Assembly (NCBI GenBank): GCA_021234595.1
Contig: CM037852.1
Coordinates: 233,898,687-233,962,686, forward strand
From: Delia radicum
Lineage: Eukaryota; Arthropoda; Insecta; Diptera; Anthomyiidae
Direction: 5' to 3'
Length of the DNA stretch: 64,000 nucleotides
The notes under the pieces: generated by a model
Database searches by the model: none
What the model saw: the letters and a program-made list of their open reading frames with translations, nothing else
What the model was told of the DNA's origin: nothing
Shown: piece after piece, positions 1-11,957 of the stretch
Layout: every line of letters starts with the position of its first letter
Position numbering within the stretch: position 1 is the stretch's first letter
Program-made: the position numbers and the translations under genes

Positions 1-1392
1 TTTATTGAAAATGTTTTTCAGAAAACATTTTTTTATAATTAATTAAGTGAGCTATGTATGAAGAGAGGAGGAGAATAATGATATATGTACATACCATATT
101 TCGGAAATACCGTTTTTTTTTTACATTAAATAGTAGAACTAGTACATTTACAATGCTTGGCTAAAAATCTTGCTATTTTCTGCGTTTTTATCAAAAAAAA
201 ATTCATTAAAAGTTCAATATTTTTTTAAAATTAATTGCAGAGAACATTTTCTTTTCCATCACAATTTGGAAAATAAAATACAAAAATGTTATTAACAAAA
301 GTTCATTTCTGTTATTGTTATTGCTATTTGTATCTAAAGTAGGAACATCAAAAAGGTTATATATCCAAAATAAAATAACTTTAAAACTATACTATAAAAA
401 ATTCTGGGCGTAATATTTGATTTTGATCGTCAAAGTGTTGAAAGAGAACTATGAGTAATTTCATCGCATTCAATGCATTTGTTTAAGTCACATTACTGAC
501 TAATAAAATCTACTAAATATCTTTCCATTTCTTAAAAAAAATCTTGATGTCTCTGAAACTTTTCTTTCCAATTTTCGTTTAAATCTGATAAACCGTACCC
601 AACAATAATTTTTCCAAAATGTTTTTAAAAATAAATATTTTGTTAATTTTTAAATTACAATTTTTGCAATTATATGCTAAAAAAAATATTAAAAAATATC
701 AAGTTTTGACTATTTTGTGAGTTTTTATCGTCTCCTGAACAATTTACTTTATGGTCTGTATACCCTTATTCCGGTTCCCTCTTCGTATGTAAAAAACTCT
801 TCAGACTTTTATATTGCATTACTACAAAAGTTTAATTATAATGATAAAGTAGTTGAACAAAATACATAAGAGGAATTTCAAAAATTTTCGACACTTCGAG
901 GCAAATTACTTTTAAAAATATTTTTTGTGACATGGATAACTATTTTTGTATGTGTTAGCCGATGTTTAAGCAGGTTAAATCCATCCGCGTTAACATGTAT
1001 CTTTAACGTAGATAAAATTATGGCGGTTTTAAGTTCATAGCAAATTAAAACATTAAACTAACGGTTTTTTTCTGCGATTTAATTAAAGTTACATGATTTA
1101 ACAGAGCTCATTGCATTTGTCACATGTCAAAATAAATTTTAAACCACCAAAATATATAAAACTACATTAAACAAATTTTGGCTACATGTATATTAGAACT
1201 TGTAAAGAGAACGCGAGCATTTTTTGCCGGTTCCATTATATTCAGGGACCGAAAATAACAGTTATTTTCAAATTTTTAAACAAAAAAAGCAACCAGAAGT
1301 AAATGTCGGAAAACTATTTCAAGTATACCATTTTGATCCTTATGAGCTAGTCTATGATAAAATGCATTGCAAAAATAAAGTTTTTTTTTTTT
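1..1392. other. AT-rich intergenic DNA
   Basis: No gene is recognisable. The stretch is AT-rich with many short T and A runs and lacks any long open frame. Nothing resembles a tRNA, splice-bounded exon or transposase. Confidence 0.5.
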
Positions 1393-1587
1393 GATTTTTA
1401 TTTCTTGAGCAAACATAAAAAATATTTTTTGATTTTTATTTTTTCGAGCAGAAATAAAAGTTATTTTTTGATTTTTATTTTTTCGGGGCAAAAATAAAAG
1501 CTATTATTTGATTTTTATTTTTTCGAGCAAAAATAAAAGTTATTTTTTGATTTTTATTTTTCGAGCAAAAATAAAAGTTATTTTTTG
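1393..1587 (+). repeat. Tandem repeat, about 39-bp unit, five copies
   Basis: Units beginning GATTTTTATTTTTTCGAGCA start near 1393, 1431, 1470, 1510 and 1549, so the period is 38-40 bp. The units differ by a few substitutions and small T-run changes. The array lies at the edge of the dispersed repeat that follows. The short frames crossing it are repeat translations, not genes. Confidence 0.8.
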
Positions 1588-1699
1588 GTTTATACCTTCT
1601 CAAAAAAGCAAAAAACAATTGGATAAAGTGTTGTGGCCATACCAAATGGTTTTTTATAGCTTAAATTTTATAACATTGAATTTAAAATGGCATGAAATT

Positions 1700-1823
1700 C
1701 TTCAATAGAACGAAAACACCTGATTTCTGTGTGAATTTGTTCAAATAAATAAATCTGCTTACGAAATGATTTTTTAATTTGAACAAATTCACACAGAAAT
1801 TAGGGTTTTTCGTTCTATTGAAG
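1700..1823. repeat. 47-bp inverted repeat (hairpin)
   Basis: Arms 1700-1746 and 1777-1823 are near-perfect reverse complements, containing TTCTGTGTGAATTTGTTCAA and its complement, separated by 30 nt. The related repeat near 47.45 kb has one arm-like segment only, so the hairpin is probably a local inverted duplication. Confidence 0.8.
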
Positions 1824-2097
1824 TGTATTGACTACGGCAAAAATTTTTTTTTTTGAATTTTGTCTTTGCAGAAATTAACCCTTTTATTGAAATCAGAGTA
1901 TTTTTTTTTGTTTGAAAGAATTTTCTTTCTGTTTAAAAAAATTTAATAATTTTATAAATAAAATTAAACTTTAAAAATTACTTTATCAAATTTATGCTAA
2001 TGTTTGAGAATAAATAAATATTATTTGTTTTGTATGATGCTTGTTTTTGAGCGATAACGCAAGAGAATGTCAAGCAAATTCCGAATTTGAGCAAATA

Positions 2098-2689
2098 CTG
2101 TAAAACTCGCTTAAGACGACCTCGGTTAAGATGAACCCTCGGTTAATACGAACTGTTTTAAGCAGTCCCAAAAAACACGTTTTCATACAAATTAACATGT
2201 TTAGTACACTCTTTATCCGTTTAATGGGATAGACCTAATATGAATTTCATATCCGTGGATGACTTTATAGATATAGATGCTAATGTTTTAACGTCATATT
2301 CTTTATCAGGTGAAGAAATATTGGAAATTGTTAATCCTCCCGATGTTGAAAATTTGTCAAGTGATATATTCGAACAAAATCGTGTACCGAAGAAGCTGAC
2401 AATCATATTGTGGTAATAGAAAAACTTATTACGATTGAAATCGTTAATTCAGTCATTCAGAAAAAAAATAACAGATTTTTTTTTTTTTTTTTAAATAAAA
2501 AATTTTAATTGAATTTTTAATTGTGAATGCATGAAATGCTAATTTTATTTTTATTTATGTAAAAATATTGTTTTTGTTTTAATAAATACATATTTTTTAT
2601 CGTTAAAAAAAACCCGCTTAATACGAACCTCGCTTAAGACGAACTAATTTTTTTGGTCCCTCGGAGTTCGTCTTAACCGGGTTTTACTG
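2098..2689 (+). mobile_element. pogo/Tigger-like Tc1/mariner element, internally deleted
   Basis: The ends are imperfect terminal inverted repeats. The left begins CTGTAAAACTCGCTTAAGAC; the right, read inward, begins CAGTAAAACCCGGTTAAGAC. TA flanks both sides (2096-2097 and 2690-2691), the target duplication of this superfamily. At 592 bp it is far below an autonomous length. It keeps one acidic coding remnant at 2235-2417. A homologous empty site occurs at 46161-46162. Confidence 0.85.
2235..2417 (+). pseudogene. C-terminal remnant of a pogo/Tigger-like transposase
   Basis: A 60-codon open frame runs to a stop at about 2417. It is rich in Asp, Glu, Ile and Ser, with segments such as FISVDDFIDID and LSGEEILEIV. 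Acidic C-terminal tails with this type of 'DDF...GEEI' pattern are usual in Tigger/pogo transposases after the DDE domain. There is no CENP-B-type DNA-binding domain and no DDE triad, so it cannot encode an active enzyme. The assignment rests on its position inside Tigger-like inverted repeats and on composition; no conserved motif proves it. Confidence 0.55.
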
Positions 2690-2883
2690 TATTTAATTGA
2701 TTCAATTAAATTTAATTGACAGCTTTTAAAATTTTCAACTAACCGATTTAATTAAAACCAGTAGGAAATATTTTTTTCTGTGTGGCTCAATAAAGTTTCT
2801 GAATGCCAAATTTATTGGAAATCGGAAGACTTAAGATCAGATTTTGGCTGATTTATCGTGGAATATCCGATGTTTAATACATA

Positions 2884-3140
2884 CACACAGAGAAAATTTT
2901 ACTGTTTGACAACTGAACTTCGGTTATTTCTACTAAAATTCGGTTATTACGAATTTCAGTAGGTTGTTACTACTCAAACATTAGCTTCCACAACAAAATT
3001 CGTTTAACTCAACTGAATTTTAGTTACAACACCCAAAATATGCAGAAATCTAATGTAAATATCTTTGTACGAACTGAATTTATAAGTTGTTACTATTAAT
3101 ATACCTTTTCAATTCGTTTGGCACTTTATTTTTCTGGGTG
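2884..3140. mobile_element. TA-flanked MITE, 257 bp (copy 1)
   Basis: The ends are CACACAGAGAAAATTTT and, reverse complemented, CACCCAGAAAAATAAAG, flanked by TA at 2882-2883 and 3141-3142. It is colinear with the 257-bp copy at 7710-7966. It is non-coding, and its TA target and terminal inverted repeat fit a Tc1/mariner-type MITE. Confidence 0.8.
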
Positions 3141-3142
3141 TA

Positions 3143-4529
3143 AATATGTACATTTTTCTAATCACTATGGCGTATAAGTGATAAAAATACAGTGACTTAA
3201 ATTGATTAAAAATAACATATAAATAACATAACCCAAACGCCTGAATATAGCAAACAATAATGTCAAGACTCTAGATTAAAATTTTACGTACATTTGAATT
3301 GATGGGGAGTAACTCATTCTTCAGCTTTATATTTATTCTAAAAAAAACCGAAAACGTGTCGTGATGTTTTCGATTGCGATTAAACATGTGAAGAACTTTC
3401 TTCGTAATTTAACAACATTTTTAAAATATTTAAACGGTTGTCAAAAATACAAATAGCAATAGCCGGATTCATGTAACGTATTTTGGATTTGCATATGATC
3501 ATTAAATTAAATACTGAGTTCATACTGAAATTTTACAATTGTAATTTTGTGTTGCGGAAATAGGACCAGATGGTGATTGGACGAAGGCGCATATAATATT
3601 GTGGCATCGTGCATACTACACAAAAATTTATAATTGCTCTGACTTGGCTCCTATTGAAAATATTCGGACAAAAGCTGACATGACAACATTTGTACATAGA
3701 GAACATTTTAGTGACAATTTTCATTAAACTGATGAAACTTTTCTTCACAGAAACAACGTTTTTTTGTTAACTAATGCAAAGCTTCATACCTATTAGGAAA
3801 CAAGTTTTTTAATGCAACTTCTGCCTTGATTGACTGAAATTTTTATATTTCATTCTTTTTCTTTAAAACGATTATATAATTGTTGCCTGAAGCAGACGAA
3901 ATATTGGAAATAAATAATTTTTTTTATAAATAAAGGATCTTAAGCTCGTTTAAAAGAAAAATAATTAAATAAAAGAAGATCAAAGAGAACTTAAAATTTT
4001 TCAAATTATATATTTCATAAAATTTATGAAAAACTTGCATTCATTAATATCACTCAGATAATTATTTTAGTGTATGAACTGCACCAAAATTGACGGATGC
4101 AATAAAGAGAGATATGGCACCTCCTATGCAACTTTAACTTCAACTTTAAATTGCTTTTTCTACACTTAAAGAAAATAGTCAGTAAATTCAGCAACATATT
4201 TGCTGGGAAGATCTTTGTCAGCAGCGGATCCAGGGGGACGAAAAATTGACAATGAAATGTCAAAAATAAAAATTTTTAATAAGAAAAAAATTAAAAAGAA
4301 TATAAAATTAATCAAAAATACATTAACTTTTTTTTGGTGTAGGCACCTGTAATATATAGGAGAAAAAGGTGACACTGAGCTTTCTTAAATATTTTTGTAT
4401 TAAAAGTGCGCGGAATAGAACACAAGAGCTTTACTGAAAAAGTCATACATCATGATATTAATAAAACGTTTTGATAGAATTTTTTTTGACAGATGCGATG
4501 TTGAATTTTATTACACACATTAAACTAAA
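3143..4529. other. Intergenic DNA without recognised features
   Basis: AT-rich sequence. Short frames on the - strand around 3533-3748 and 4054-4375 have no recognisable domain and no homologous copy in the window; I treat them as chance. Confidence 0.4.
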
Positions 4530-4944
4530 TTTTTTTTTTTTTTTTAAAGAAAAGCAACACTCAGGAAATTCTTCCTATTAATTAATGTGTTGCTTTCTTT
4601 GGAAAGGGGATAGTGGAGAGATGAAAGGTGGTGGAAGATGAAGGGCTTCAAACATGGCAACACTGTAATTGCGCGAGATTATAAGTCTTAGAACAGTTGT
4701 TGCTCGCCGCCTGATGAAGAGTTGGCGAATTTATGGAAGCTTTTTGTTTCATAGCCGTGATTCATTATTTTACTTCGGTGGGGTTAAGTGCTATGGGCAC
4801 ACCGAAGGTGGGCGCAGCGATACATATAAGTGATAGAAAACCCATTTATATTATTTTCCTTAATTGATGTTGTCGTCGCCGGGAATCGAACCCGCGACCA
4901 TCTGTGTAACAGTCCAACGCGCTTACCATTACAACCACAACGCC
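4530..4944 (-). mobile_element. tRNA-derived SINE, copy 1
   Basis: Read on the - strand: a tRNA-like head (4944 down to about 4875) with A box around GGTTGTAATGGTAAGCGCG and B box GGTTCGATTCC, then a roughly 330-bp body, then a poly(A) tail (the T run 4530-4545). The body matches the copies at 8.7, 41.6 and 58.6 kb throughout, including CATCTTCCACCACC and GTGTTGCCATGTTTGAAG. It is non-autonomous and would need a partner LINE. No clean target duplication was found. Confidence 0.9.
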
Positions 4945-6290
4945 CACTATACTATAATGAAATTTTTTTTTCATAAAATTTTATAAAAAAAATTAATTTG
5001 ATTTCATAATATAACTCTTCATATGCTTAATAAAGCATTATTTCAGAGTTATGAAATTGTTCAACAACATTTACTATTTATAAATTGTTCATAGCAATTA
5101 TTTCGTTTATTAGTTTTCAAAAACTTTCAAACATTTTAAAACTTTATTTTAAGATGTCAAGTATATTATATAAAGTGTCAAATATATTATATAAAGCTCA
5201 AGTGTCAAATATATTATATAAAGCTTTAGTACCTTAATAAGGTCTTTTATTAATTTTGAATTTTTTTGAAATTTTTTCATAACTTCTATGAAGCGTTTTC
5301 GTTGGCTCAATTCAGATTTTGGTGAGTTTTTTTTTGAGATTTTGGCGAATTTTGAAATATTATAGTGTATTTTCTGAACTAAATAGATTTTTAATAGATT
5401 CTTTTAATCTTGGAAATTTTTTTTAAAATTTTGGCATTTGTTTTTGCTTTACAAAACTGCACCAAACTTATTTTCAATTACACATTATGAAACTTCTAAA
5501 TGAAAGTGAATTTGAAATCAAACAATTGTTTTATTGAAATTTTTTTTGAAAATATTTTTTTCTGTGAAGATACTGATAGAACCAAGGAATATTTAAAAAA
5601 AATTTAAAAGAAAATGCATTGCTTGTAATAACAAATTATTTTTAGTTTGTCAATTTTAGGATGGATAAATCAGGGAAATCGGCACCCTCGCATGTAACCC
5701 AAAATTTAAAAGTTTTTATTTGAGTTTGAATTTTAACGTATTTTTCAGACAATTATAATTAATACTATAATTAATATGCAATTTTATTTATTTTAATTGT
5801 GAAAGGCGTGGTAAAGAAGAATGAGTGTATTTTCTAAAAATCAGAACTGCATTGTAAATCTAAATTTTCTGAATCAGACTGCGCAGTTTCTGGTACTGAA
5901 CCTTTGTCAGTGACCCTGTTTTTTTTTTTTTTTGAATAATGTAATATTTGCTATGTTTTTATTTGTTCGATTGAAATTTTCTGTGCAATCACTGATCGTT
6001 GTATAGATAAACTGATTTCTAATGCTACATGCACTCGCACTACCGTTAGACAGAGCGCTTCAGTTTTGTTGTGATTAAAACTAGTTTATTCAATACACGG
6101 TGTTTTTGTTCTTGCATACATAATCTCAGAAGTACGACTCCAACAACACAACAGTTCTATTTTTAGAAACTTACCTCACTCTAATGTCCACTGTTTTCCC
6201 ATATGTTGTAAGTGATGCCTCATGTTGAACATTTTCTAACAAATTTGGAAACTGAATGTTTTGAAATTTTGTTTAAACATTGCTCCACAT
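4945..6290. other. Intergenic, T-rich on the + strand
   Basis: Apart from the tandem repeat at 5153-5226, no feature is recognised. The part 5240-5460 is strongly T-biased on the + strand with recurring TTTTGGTGA/TTTTGGCGA words, like 40.2-40.5 kb. Confidence 0.45.
5153..5226 (+). repeat. Short tandem repeat, three units
   Basis: GTCAAATATATTATATAAAG occurs three times at roughly 22-30 bp spacing, with a variable insert between units two and three. Confidence 0.75.
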
Positions 6291-6291
6291 A

Positions 6292-6771
6292 CACAGAAAA
6301 AATTATCAACCTAAAATATCTAATTAAAGATTTGATTTGAATTTAATTTAATTTGTTTCTAAACAAAGATTTAATTGAATAAATAAATATTTTTATTGAC
6401 TTTTAAATATATAAATAGATATTTTATTTTAGACGCAATTATCATATTATTTTTTCATACACTTTATGCATAAATAGAAAATTTGCAGTATAAAATACCA
6501 AATACATTTGACGTTAACAAAGAAAACAAGCACACACACACAAACAGACTCAGCATTGCCAAAAAACACACATACCAACTTATAGATCACACACTTTTTT
6601 GTGAGTATCATATTTTTTTTTGTAGAAGTAATTTATAACCTTTTTTTCCTTCTTAATTTAATAAAAGGTTTAATTGATAGTATTATTGCCGTGAGAGGTG
6701 CAAAATCAATTAAAATATTAATTGATTTAATAAATTTTTTAATTGAAACCCGTTTTTTAGTTTTTTTTTTG
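6292..6771 (+). mobile_element. AATTAA-rich MITE-like repeat (family M2), copy 1
   Basis: The left end CACAGAAAAAATTATC and the right segment GGTGCAAAATCAATTAAAAT followed by TTGAAACCCGTTTTTTAG match both ends of 53702-54737; the right segment also matches 62619-62700 inverted. It is non-coding and rich in TTAATT/AATTAA. The extreme right end has decayed into a T run. Confidence 0.6.
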
Positions 6772-7709
6772 TAATCTTTCTAAAAAGGTTTTTATATAAT
6801 TTTTATTTAAATATTAAACAAATCTTATCAAACTATATATTTACAAGTGGATGTAAAAAATTACTAAATTTGTTTGTAAATATTTTATTATTTTAAAAAA
6901 TATTTAAAATTACTTCTACATTTAGAATGTAAAATTATGGCAGCACTCATTCCCTTTTTTATTTTTTATCAAATTTTTTAAATATTTCAAATTAAGTTTT
7001 TTTTATTAAATTTTTAATTGATACGATTAAAAGTTTAATTATAACAAATATAATTAAATTTATTATTGTAGTTACAAACATACTAATTGATAATCGAGTT
7101 TTAATTTTTTCTGTGTATTTCATATTACAAACTAATTTCTGAATGTATGAGTTTTATAAATTAATCATACGCACCCTTGAATTTATAAAACATTGTTTTA
7201 CGTATGAGTACTAAAGAATGTTTATTAATATTAATCATACGCGCCCATGCAAGATATATGAACTTTTAGCAATATTTTCACTTAGAAGAAATGATGCTCA
7301 TTAAGTGTTGGCCACTTCTTGAATAATTATCCAAAAAACGGGACTGTTTACAAATTTGTTGGATAATTTTTGTATAGCGACATTTTTGTTTAATATCACT
7401 TTATAGACTAATACTCGTAATTTTTTTCAAAATTACGTGCTAATATCTGTTTATTTGCACTTAAAAAATGTTCAAAAATATCGAACGTTGACATTGAGTT
7501 CAACATTCTGATAATTGGGGTTTTTTTGTGAACGCTTGCCACATATTTTCAGTTTCTGGTAAATAAATTTAATTTAATTAACATTTAATTAAAGCAATCA
7601 AAAAAGTAGCTTAATATTTATTTGTATTTCAAGCGCCATAATTTGTAATTTTTTTGGCAAAAATATTTGTGAAACTCCATGTTATATATTTATATTTCAG
7701 AGCCTTATA
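6772..7709. other. Intergenic DNA; possible M2-related tract
   Basis: AATTAA-rich sequence continues to about 7117 and ends in a fragment like TTTTTTCTGTGTA, possibly a second M2-type end. Nothing is recognised beyond that. Confidence 0.35.
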
Positions 7710-7966
7710 CACACAGAGAAAAATTTAGATATTTGCCACTGAAATTCGACTACTACGACTCAAATTCGGTTATGACGAATTTCAGACGGTTGGCACAACT
7801 TATCATTAGTCTTCACAACAAAGTTGGGCTAATTCAACTGAATTTTATTTGTAACACCTAAAATATTCAGAAATATAATGTAAATATCGTTGTACTAACT
7901 TAATTTATAAGTTGTTAGCATTAATGTACACTTTTCTATTCGGTTGGCACTTTATTTTTCTGTGTG
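7710..7966. mobile_element. TA-flanked MITE, 257 bp (copy 2)
   Basis: Same length and same order of motifs as 2884-3140, including AATTCGGTTATGACGAATTT and AATTTATAAGTTGTTAGC. Ends CACACAGAGAAAAA and CACACAGAAAAATAAAG (inward); TA at 7708-7709 and 7967-7968. A short open frame over it is chance. Confidence 0.85.
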
Positions 7967-8474
7967 TATGTAGCCCGAAATTACTTCGCTGTAGTGAACT
8001 TGATATGATGCCTTTATAAGGAAAAAGCTATCGTAAGTTTGCCATTGAGTTGACGAAACTTTGTTAAAGCCTATATGACACCAGCTTTTTGCAAAAACTT
8101 TACCAAAAAAAAACTTGAAAACTTGAAAACTTGAAATTTTTCACATTCCGTTTTCTTTTTTTAAAACATTTTATAGAAAACCCCTGGTAAAGTGTCCTGC
8201 CAAAAAGCAAGTGTCATATAGGCTTAAGGCAGAAAGTTGTTCTCAATAACCTCAAATGTATATGAATTATACACAGTTACAATATTATAAAAAGTCGATT
8301 TAAAACCGCAATATATGTTTTTAAGAGATTTCTCTCGCTGATTCCAAATTTTCAAATTTTCCCATCACGTCACAATTTTCAAAAACCCGCGATTAAAAAC
8401 ACGAAAAATTACGTTTTTTACCCATTTTGAAGTTGTGTACACAGCACATCCGAACAGCTTAAGCATTTCTATTA
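7967..8474. other. Intergenic DNA
   Basis: No gene or repeat boundary recognised. It contains a short direct repeat of CTTGAAAA near 8115. Confidence 0.4.
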
Positions 8475-9512
8475 CACTGATAAAAATAAACCTGTAAACA
8501 TAGCAAACAAAGGCTACTACAAATTAGTTAAACTGTTCTTGTAGAAAAAACTGCTAAAATTAACAGATTTTTACTACATATTAGTATTATAAGAATAGTA
8601 AAAACAAATCAGTTGAATTTAAAATAGTCACTTATATTTGAGCTAAATTTAGGTAAATTTGCAAGTAACAAAATAATCTGCTAAAATCAGCAAACACATT
8701 TTTTTTTTTTTTTTAAAAAGAGAGGCAACACTCAGGAAATACTTCCTATATTTAGTGTGTTGCTTTCTTTGGAAAGGGATAGTATAGAGATGAAAGGTGG
8801 GAAAGATGAAGGGCTTCAGACATGGCAACACTGTAATTGCGCGAGGTGATAAGTCTTAGAACAGTTGTTGCTCGCCACCTGATGAAGAGTTGGCGAACTT
8901 ATTGAAGCTTTTTGGTTCATAGCCCTGATTCATTATTTTACTTCGGTGGGGTTAATTGCTATGGGAACACCGAAGGTGGACATTGCGATACGTATGAGGG
9001 ATAGAAAAAACTCATACATATTATTTTGATGTTTCTGGCACCGGGGATTGAACCCGGGACCTTCTGTCTAAAAGTCCAACGCGCTAACCATTACAACCAC
9101 AACGCTAACCATTACACCAAAAATCTATTTTATTTTTAAATGCGAATAGAAGTCTGCGCTTATGAAATCAGCAATCGACAATTTTTTAGCAAAAATTTCT
9201 GTTGATTTGAGGTAAATATGGCAAAGTTTTTGTTAATATTACAGTTTTTGTTTGCTATTTTGAGTCTACAAATATTCAGTAAAAGTTTTGCTAATTTTAC
9301 AAAGTAAAATGTTATTATCAATTAACTAAATTCACATCGAATAAATTAAATAAAACTAAAATTTTGTAAAGATAAGCAGATTTATTTGTGCTGCTCTTAT
9401 TTTTATTAATATTTTAATAATCTGCTGATTTAGCAGTTTTTTCGGCAAGCTCGTTTTTAACTAAGTTTAGTAGCCTTTTCTGCTATTTTAAACAGATTTA
9501 CTTCTATGAGTG
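8475..9512. mobile_element. TA-flanked MITE family M1, copy 1, carrying a nested SINE
   Basis: The inverted ends are CACTGATAAAAATAAACCTG (left) and CACTCATAGAAGTAAATCTG (right, inward), flanked by TA at 8473-8474 and 9513-9514. The interior repeats words such as CTGCTAAAATTAACAG and GCTATTTT on both strands. Homologues are 29338-30272 and 51785-52437. A SINE at 8699-9118 interrupts it. Confidence 0.8.
8699..9118 (-). mobile_element. tRNA-derived SINE, copy 2, with duplicated head
   Basis: On the - strand the T run 8699-8714 is the poly(A) tail and the tRNA-like head lies near 9040-9118. The body matches the other three copies. The 5' head carries a tandem duplication: GTAATGGTTAGCG occurs twice, about 22 nt apart. 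The SINE sits inside the M1 MITE, so it is the younger insertion. Confidence 0.9.
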
Positions 9513-11886
9513 TACACATTATGTGAAGTCCTTCAAATTTACTGAGTTTATATTGCACGATTGAGAATCCTAAGGAAATAATATACCCTTAAAAATAAAA
9601 AATTTTAAGTTTTACTCAACCCATTTTTGAGAATTTTTAACTTTAATCGTTTATTTGAATTGGAATTCTGCATTAATATTGTCCATTTAATCGTCAAGTA
9701 AATCGATCAGCATTTTTTACAGTTCAAAGTTAAAGAAGTTAGTGCAAAATTTAGTCAGTTTCTTGAATATTAAAAAATTTTGAAAAACGTCCATATGCAT
9801 TATTTAATTCGAGTCAGGGTGTGTTTTAGGTTTTCCGACTTTGCCCGAAAGTGTTTTTCATCTATATTCAAATATTTTAAATGGGAGGCAACTATTGACT
9901 CCGCTATTAAGATCAAAATTTATTGAAATCGGCGAGTGTTCTTTATCTTCTGTTGTTATTAAATCTAGTGTTCTTTGAAATTTGAAGTTTAAAATAAAAG
10001 TTAAACCTAATCAACTTAAATGGATTATTTTTATATTTCCTCAATTTCATAATTCTCAGCTGTCACCAGCAACATAAAAATAAATGTAGTAATTTTTGAT
10101 GATACAATTAAATAGAATAACCAAACATAGATACATATCCACATGTGATAATAATGTTTTTTAGCATAATTTTTTTGCTTGATATTGGGAATGAATTTAA
10201 GTCTTTAACTAGGCATATTATAATAAAGGTAATCACAGTTTGTCATATGAATTAGATAATTAAAAATATATCAGAAACAAAGTATCAACAAACATTAACA
10301 AACTTAACAAGGATATATTTAATTTTGTTTGAACAATCTGAAAAATGCTTTTTTTTTTTTATAAATAGAACTATAATTTTCCAAAGTGTAAGGACAGGTC
10401 CTGCACCTTTATACTCTATGTATGCCAAAACAAACATTTTCATTTAAAAAATTTTCATTACATTTTTTTCTCTTCACATCAATATACATTACACTCAAGT
10501 GCTAATAACAAGACATGAAAGAAGATTCAAAATAAAACCCTATTGACAGAACTAATTTTAACTAACACTTAAATAGAGATAACCTGCATTTGACATAAGG
10601 TAGATGTGATACTATCAGTGGGTTGCTATCCACCTCAGTCTCTCTCAATGTGCCCTCTTTTTGTTTCTTCATAAACTCGCACCTAGCAAATGAAAACATG
10701 TTGAAGACATTAAAAAGTTGAATTAATTTTTATCATATTTTTGAATAATAATTTAATAAAATGTTTATTTATTTAAAATTTCAACGATAAAATAAGCAAG
10801 AAAACATTTAAATCTATTAAATTTTAATGGAAAAGAACCAAATATAAGCAAAATGAAAGTGAGTGTTTTAAGCAACAATTTGTTATCAACATGTTACAAT
10901 TATTATTTAGTGTAAAAAAAAAATGTTTTCATCAGCTGCTGAGAGGCGTGAGAAGTGTAGTCTATCTTCTTGTATATACTCCTTGATACTATAGCAGAGA
11001 CGATTCAAACACTAGTTGATATCCTTTATGTTTTCTCTTGTCCTGTGCTCCTAGTTGTATTTGTGTGCTAAAGATACACAATCTTAAATAGCACTTGTGT
11101 CAAGTAGATGAAGATAAAATAAGAATGCAGGATTCATTTTTGTAAAAATGTTAATACAATTTCCAAACTAGTAAAAACATTAAATTAGGTTTATGAAGTT
11201 TATATTTTATAGACGTGAAAAGCTGAATTTTGAGCTAAAAAACTTTTTTGGATGTAAAAATATTAATTGTGTTTTAAAAAAAAGATTTTTGATGTTTGAT
11301 TTTTGTGGTAGAAAAAATGTTTTGAGATCAAATACAAATGGGGTTATATAGTTGCAACAATAAATCGACTTTTCGACTTTAAGACTTTTGTAAAAATTAT
11401 AAAAGTCGACTTTTCAACATTGTCATATTTTCGAAAGTTGACTTTTCGACGTTTTTCAAGTAAAAATTCGATTAATCATCGTTTTGTATAAAAACAATTT
11501 TTTAGATTGTCTTTTCTTAATTATCTTAAACCATTAAGGATTGATCATTTTTGAAACTTAAACGTTCAAATTTGACCTGAAAATTGATTTTTTTTGCACA
11601 AAAGCCTTCATTCACTTTTATCTCCAATTCTTAGTAATTTGTAACACAAAAGAATACACCTTAGGAAACTGTAATAGCGAACTAAAACACCAGAATATGC
11701 CCCCTGATTTATCTTATCTCATTGAGCAGATTGACAAACGTCTAAAATCATTTAAATCGGCCCACATTTAGTGAAATGTAAAGCTGCGAATGGACAATAA
11801 TAATGACTGAAAAAATAAACTTAAAAAAAACTAAATTTAATAAAAAAATATTTTTTTTCATTGAAAACGTTTTTTTTAATAAAGTA
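9513..11886. other. Intergenic DNA
   Basis: No transposon ends, long frames or RNA genes are seen in 2.4 kb. The stretch 10380-11060 is less AT-biased than its surroundings (for example the C/T-rich tract near 10630-10690) and may be non-repetitive, but no exon could be supported. Confidence 0.4.
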
Positions 11887-11957
11887 TGACCACACGGGAT
11901 TCGAACCCGGGCCTTCAGGTTGTCAGTTAACCGCTCTACCATCTGAGCTAATGTCAA
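11887..11957 (-). tRNA. tRNA-like sequence, probable pseudogene
   Basis: On the - strand, 71 nt show a tRNA layout: A box TAGCTCAGATGG, D stem GCTC/GAGC, a GGTT/AACC stem in the anticodon arm, B box GGTTCGAATCC and T stem with one mismatch. The acceptor stem pairs poorly (at least two mismatches) and the anticodon loop cannot be placed with the usual U at position 33, so no amino acid is assigned. A pol III-transcribed relic or a SINE head is more likely than a working tRNA. A covariance-model search would decide. Confidence 0.45.

Larger units (their letters stand above)
1588..2784 (-). repeat. Dispersed repeat family R1, copy A (interrupted)
   Basis: Read on the - strand, this segment matches 46069-47640 and, in part, 60602-60880. 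Shared landmarks are the end CACACAGAAAAAAATATTTC (2784 inward), a tract with TTGACAGCTTTTAAAATTTT, and a tract with CCATTTGGTATGGCCACAAC. The copy is split by the pogo/Tigger-like element at 2098-2689. The copy at 46 kb is uninterrupted at that exact point. No coding capacity is seen, and its class is unknown. Confidence 0.7.
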
